NCBI GenBank assembly: GCA_003263845.1
Contig: JYJN01000059.1
Coordinates: forward strand, 1 to 64,000
Origin: Vibrio aestivus
GTDB taxonomy: Bacteria > Pseudomonadota > Gammaproteobacteria > Enterobacterales > Vibrionaceae
Length of the DNA stretch: 64,000 bases
Direction: 5' to 3'
Shown here: positions 62,443 to 64,000 of the stretch, piece after piece
How positions within the stretch are numbered: the stretch's first letter is position 1
How the letters are laid out: every line of letters starts with the position of its first letter
Program-made: the position numbers and the translations under genes
The notes under the pieces: generated by a model
The model's database searches: none
Told to the model about the DNA's origin: nothing
What the model saw: only the letters and a program-made list of their open reading frames with translations

Positions 62443-63699
62443 TTAGTATTCTTCACTAGAAAAGAGAGCGAGGGGATAAAGGTCAAGCCTTCTTGGTTCA
62501 ATACCCCACGCGCTAAGATCTTGGTTGAAGGCTTTGGCGGCAGCAAACATCGACATGAAGTAAGCCTCTGAATGAAGCTTCCATGAACTTATATCTTGAT
62601 TGAACGCATATGAAGCACTAAACATAAAACTTAAATCCTTTACCTGAGATACATCCCATTGGCCAATATCTTGGTTGAACGATTTTGAATCATTGAACAT
62701 AAATTTCATCGTTTTGACCTTAGAAGAATCCCATTGTCCGATAGGCTGGTTAAAAGCCACATTTTCGGAAAACATGAACTCCATTGCCTCTACTTTAGAT
62801 GTGTCCCAACTCCCAATTGGCTGATTGAAGACCGGGTTATAACTAAACATACCCGTCATATCGACAACATTGGACGTATCCCATTGATCGATGTTTTGAT
62901 TAAAACGTCTCGCACTGCTGAATAAATGGCTCATATCCGTAACGTTTGATGTATCCCAATCACCAATTGGTTGATTAAATACTTTGGAATCAGAGAACAT
63001 GCCTGACATATCTTGAAACTTGGATGTACTCCAGTTACCAATAGGCTGATTAAACTTTCTAGCCCCAGCAAACATATAAGAAACGTCTTCAACTCTAGAC
63101 AAGTTCCAAGTGCTAATATCTTGGTCAAAGGCATGTGCATCTGCGAACATTGCCGCCATAGTTTTAACACTAGAGGTATCCCAACCAGAAAGAGCTTTAT
63201 TAAACGGTGTCTCCGCAAACATTGCGTTCATATCCGTGACTTTAGAAGTGTCCCATAGACTTACATCTTGATTAAAAAGAGTGCCAGCAAAAAGACTTCC
63301 CATGTCTGTCACCTGACTGACATCCCAAGTTCCAATAGGTTGATTGAATGCGGAAGCCCAACGAAACATCATACTCATATTAGTAACTTGGGAAGTATCC
63401 CAATTAGATATTGGCTGGTTGAAAGTTTTGTTATTAAGAAACAATTCATGCATATCCGTCACGTGACTCGTGCAATACCTAAGAGTTCCCGCGTTTAATT
63501 GCTTCAAGTGTTCTGGGTCGCGAATACTAGTGTCATCAACTACCAAATAACGCTTTCCCGCTGTTTCAAAGTAACTTCCAATCTCATGTTCTTCACACGT
63601 TAAAGTACTAGGCGCGAGATCTGTATCGAAATAACACCCATAAAGTAGTGTAGGCATTAGGAGAAAGCACAACCGTAATTCTTGAGAACCGTAAATCAT
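62443..63699 (-). CDS. BspA-like (DUF285) surface lipoprotein with 13 repeats
   Basis: 418 residues from ATG 63699 (AAGG upstream). Lipobox LLYGC. From about residue 80, thirteen repeats of 24-25 residues follow the DUF285 pattern V-T-D-M-x-x-M-F-x-x-A-x-x-F-N-Q-x-I-x-x-W-D-T-S. Such repeats build a curved, leucine-rich-like surface in BspA of oral bacteria and in other proteins that bind fibronectin or other cells. No barrel or secretion gene is adjacent. The binding partner is not predicted. Confidence 0.9.
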   Translation of the reverse strand: MIYGSQELRLCFLLMPTLLYGCYFDTDLAPSTLTCEEHEIGSYFETAGKRYLVVDDTSIRDPEHLKQLNAGTLRYCTSHVTDMHELFLNNKTFNQPISNWDTSQVTNMSMMFRWASAFNQPIGTWDVSQVTDMGSLFAGTLFNQDVSLWDTSKVTDMNAMFAETPFNKALSGWDTSSVKTMAAMFADAHAFDQDISTWNLSRVEDVSYMFAGARKFNQPIGNWSTSKFQDMSGMFSDSKVFNQPIGDWDTSNVTDMSHLFSSARRFNQNIDQWDTSNVVDMTGMFSYNPVFNQPIGSWDTSKVEAMEFMFSENVAFNQPIGQWDSSKVKTMKFMFNDSKSFNQDIGQWDVSQVKDLSFMFSASYAFNQDISSWKLHSEAYFMSMFAAAKAFNQDLSAWGIEPRRLDLYPLALFSSEEY

Positions 63700-63793
63700 T
63701 ACTAATAAACCTTGACTATCTATTACGAGAAAGTTGGCCATATTTTACGACAATTACCGACGTAGGACTTTAGGTAAAGCGCAGAAATTATTA

Positions 63794-64000
63794 GTGTTTT
63801 TCACCTATTTCCATCAAAAACTCTCTATCGCAGATAGTGTACAAATAATAGGTTCTCCGTATAAGCGGTTATTGGATGGGAGATTATTTCGCTATCATGG
63901 CAAGACATTTCATGCGCACGGTACAGAGCTTACGATTAACTCTAGAAATAACTACTCCAATAAACACAGCTTTATCTTCCTTATGCGTGGCAGTGATAGC
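63794..64000 (+). CDS. Possible partial gene running off the window
   Basis: A frame stays open from GTG 63794 to the end (69 codons), starting FFTYFHQKLSIADSVQ. No SD and no known motif. It may be the 5' end of a larger gene or chance. Confidence 0.2.
   Translation, partial: MFFTYFHQKLSIADSVQIIGSPYKRLLDGRLFRYHGKTFHAHGTELTINSRNNYSNKHSFIFLMRGSDS

Noticed and set aside
62443..63500. Regular ~75-base repeats that might be read as CRISPR or tandem DNA repeats
   Set aside because: They encode the 24-25-residue DUF285 protein repeats in one open frame, with no identical repeats or spacers.

Overview
The window looks like chromosome from a marine gammaproteobacterium of the Vibrio type. The evidence is the proteins themselves (thiamine salvage operon behind a TPP riboswitch, several chemoreceptors, a TorT-like binding protein, a bacterial voltage-gated Na+ channel, DM13 and DUF3429 proteins), moderate GC, AGGAG-type ribosome binding sites, and Fur- and CRP-like operators. 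No rRNA, tRNA, prophage, insertion sequence or CRISPR array was seen.

A key property of the sequence is about 25 one-base frame breaks. Nearly every one sits in a homopolymer of 1-6 bases, and correcting a single base restores a full-length, family-typical protein. I read them as consensus or sequencing indels, not gene decay, and give each broken gene as one feature with the break positions noted.

Layout: (1) 1-9965: the end of an SDR oxidoreductase; an IgaA-like membrane protein between two near-identical terminator palindromes; a 5'-nucleotidase lipoprotein; a Lon-like protease; a possible small RNA; a glycine-zipper lipoprotein; a lipase-like hydrolase; and an MscS-type channel. (2) 10026-25648: the most striking locus, a leftward operon encoding a ~3,700-residue secreted protein with about 23 DUF11-type repeats, a ~1,200-residue probable outer-membrane barrel protein, and a lipoprotein with two OmpA-like domains, with a CRP-like site upstream. 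(3) 25793-35759: DM13 and DUF3429 proteins, two unknown proteins, a chemoreceptor, a NaChBac-type Na+ channel, an NqrM-like microprotein, a flavin-reductase remnant, a secreted hydrolase, a membrane-anchored AraC regulator and an EamA exporter. (4) 35933-42058: an iron-acquisition cluster (response regulator, sensor kinase, TonB-dependent receptor, with Fur-type sites), then a MarR regulator divergent from a membrane protein/cytochrome c/cytochrome b561 set with two MarR palindromes between. (5) 42155-50938: a leftward set of glutamate-decarboxylase-like enzyme, DavA-like amidase, TorT-like binding protein and large-sensor chemoreceptor, preceded by a PAS/GGDEF diguanylate cyclase. (6) 51254-58318: a YdjM-like membrane protein and the thiamine salvage operon thiD-thiZ-thiX-thiY-tenA-thiM-thiE. 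(7) 58627-64000: a Fur-box-preceded unknown gene, an AraC/GyrI regulator divergent from a MocR-type aminotransferase with tandem operator-like repeats, a membrane protein, and a BspA-like repeat lipoprotein.

The best candidates for undescribed biology are the giant DUF11/barrel/dual-OmpA surface operon, the decarboxylase-amidase-TorT-chemoreceptor set, the MarR-controlled cytochrome cassette, and the IgaA-like protein that lacks the periplasmic part of IgaA.
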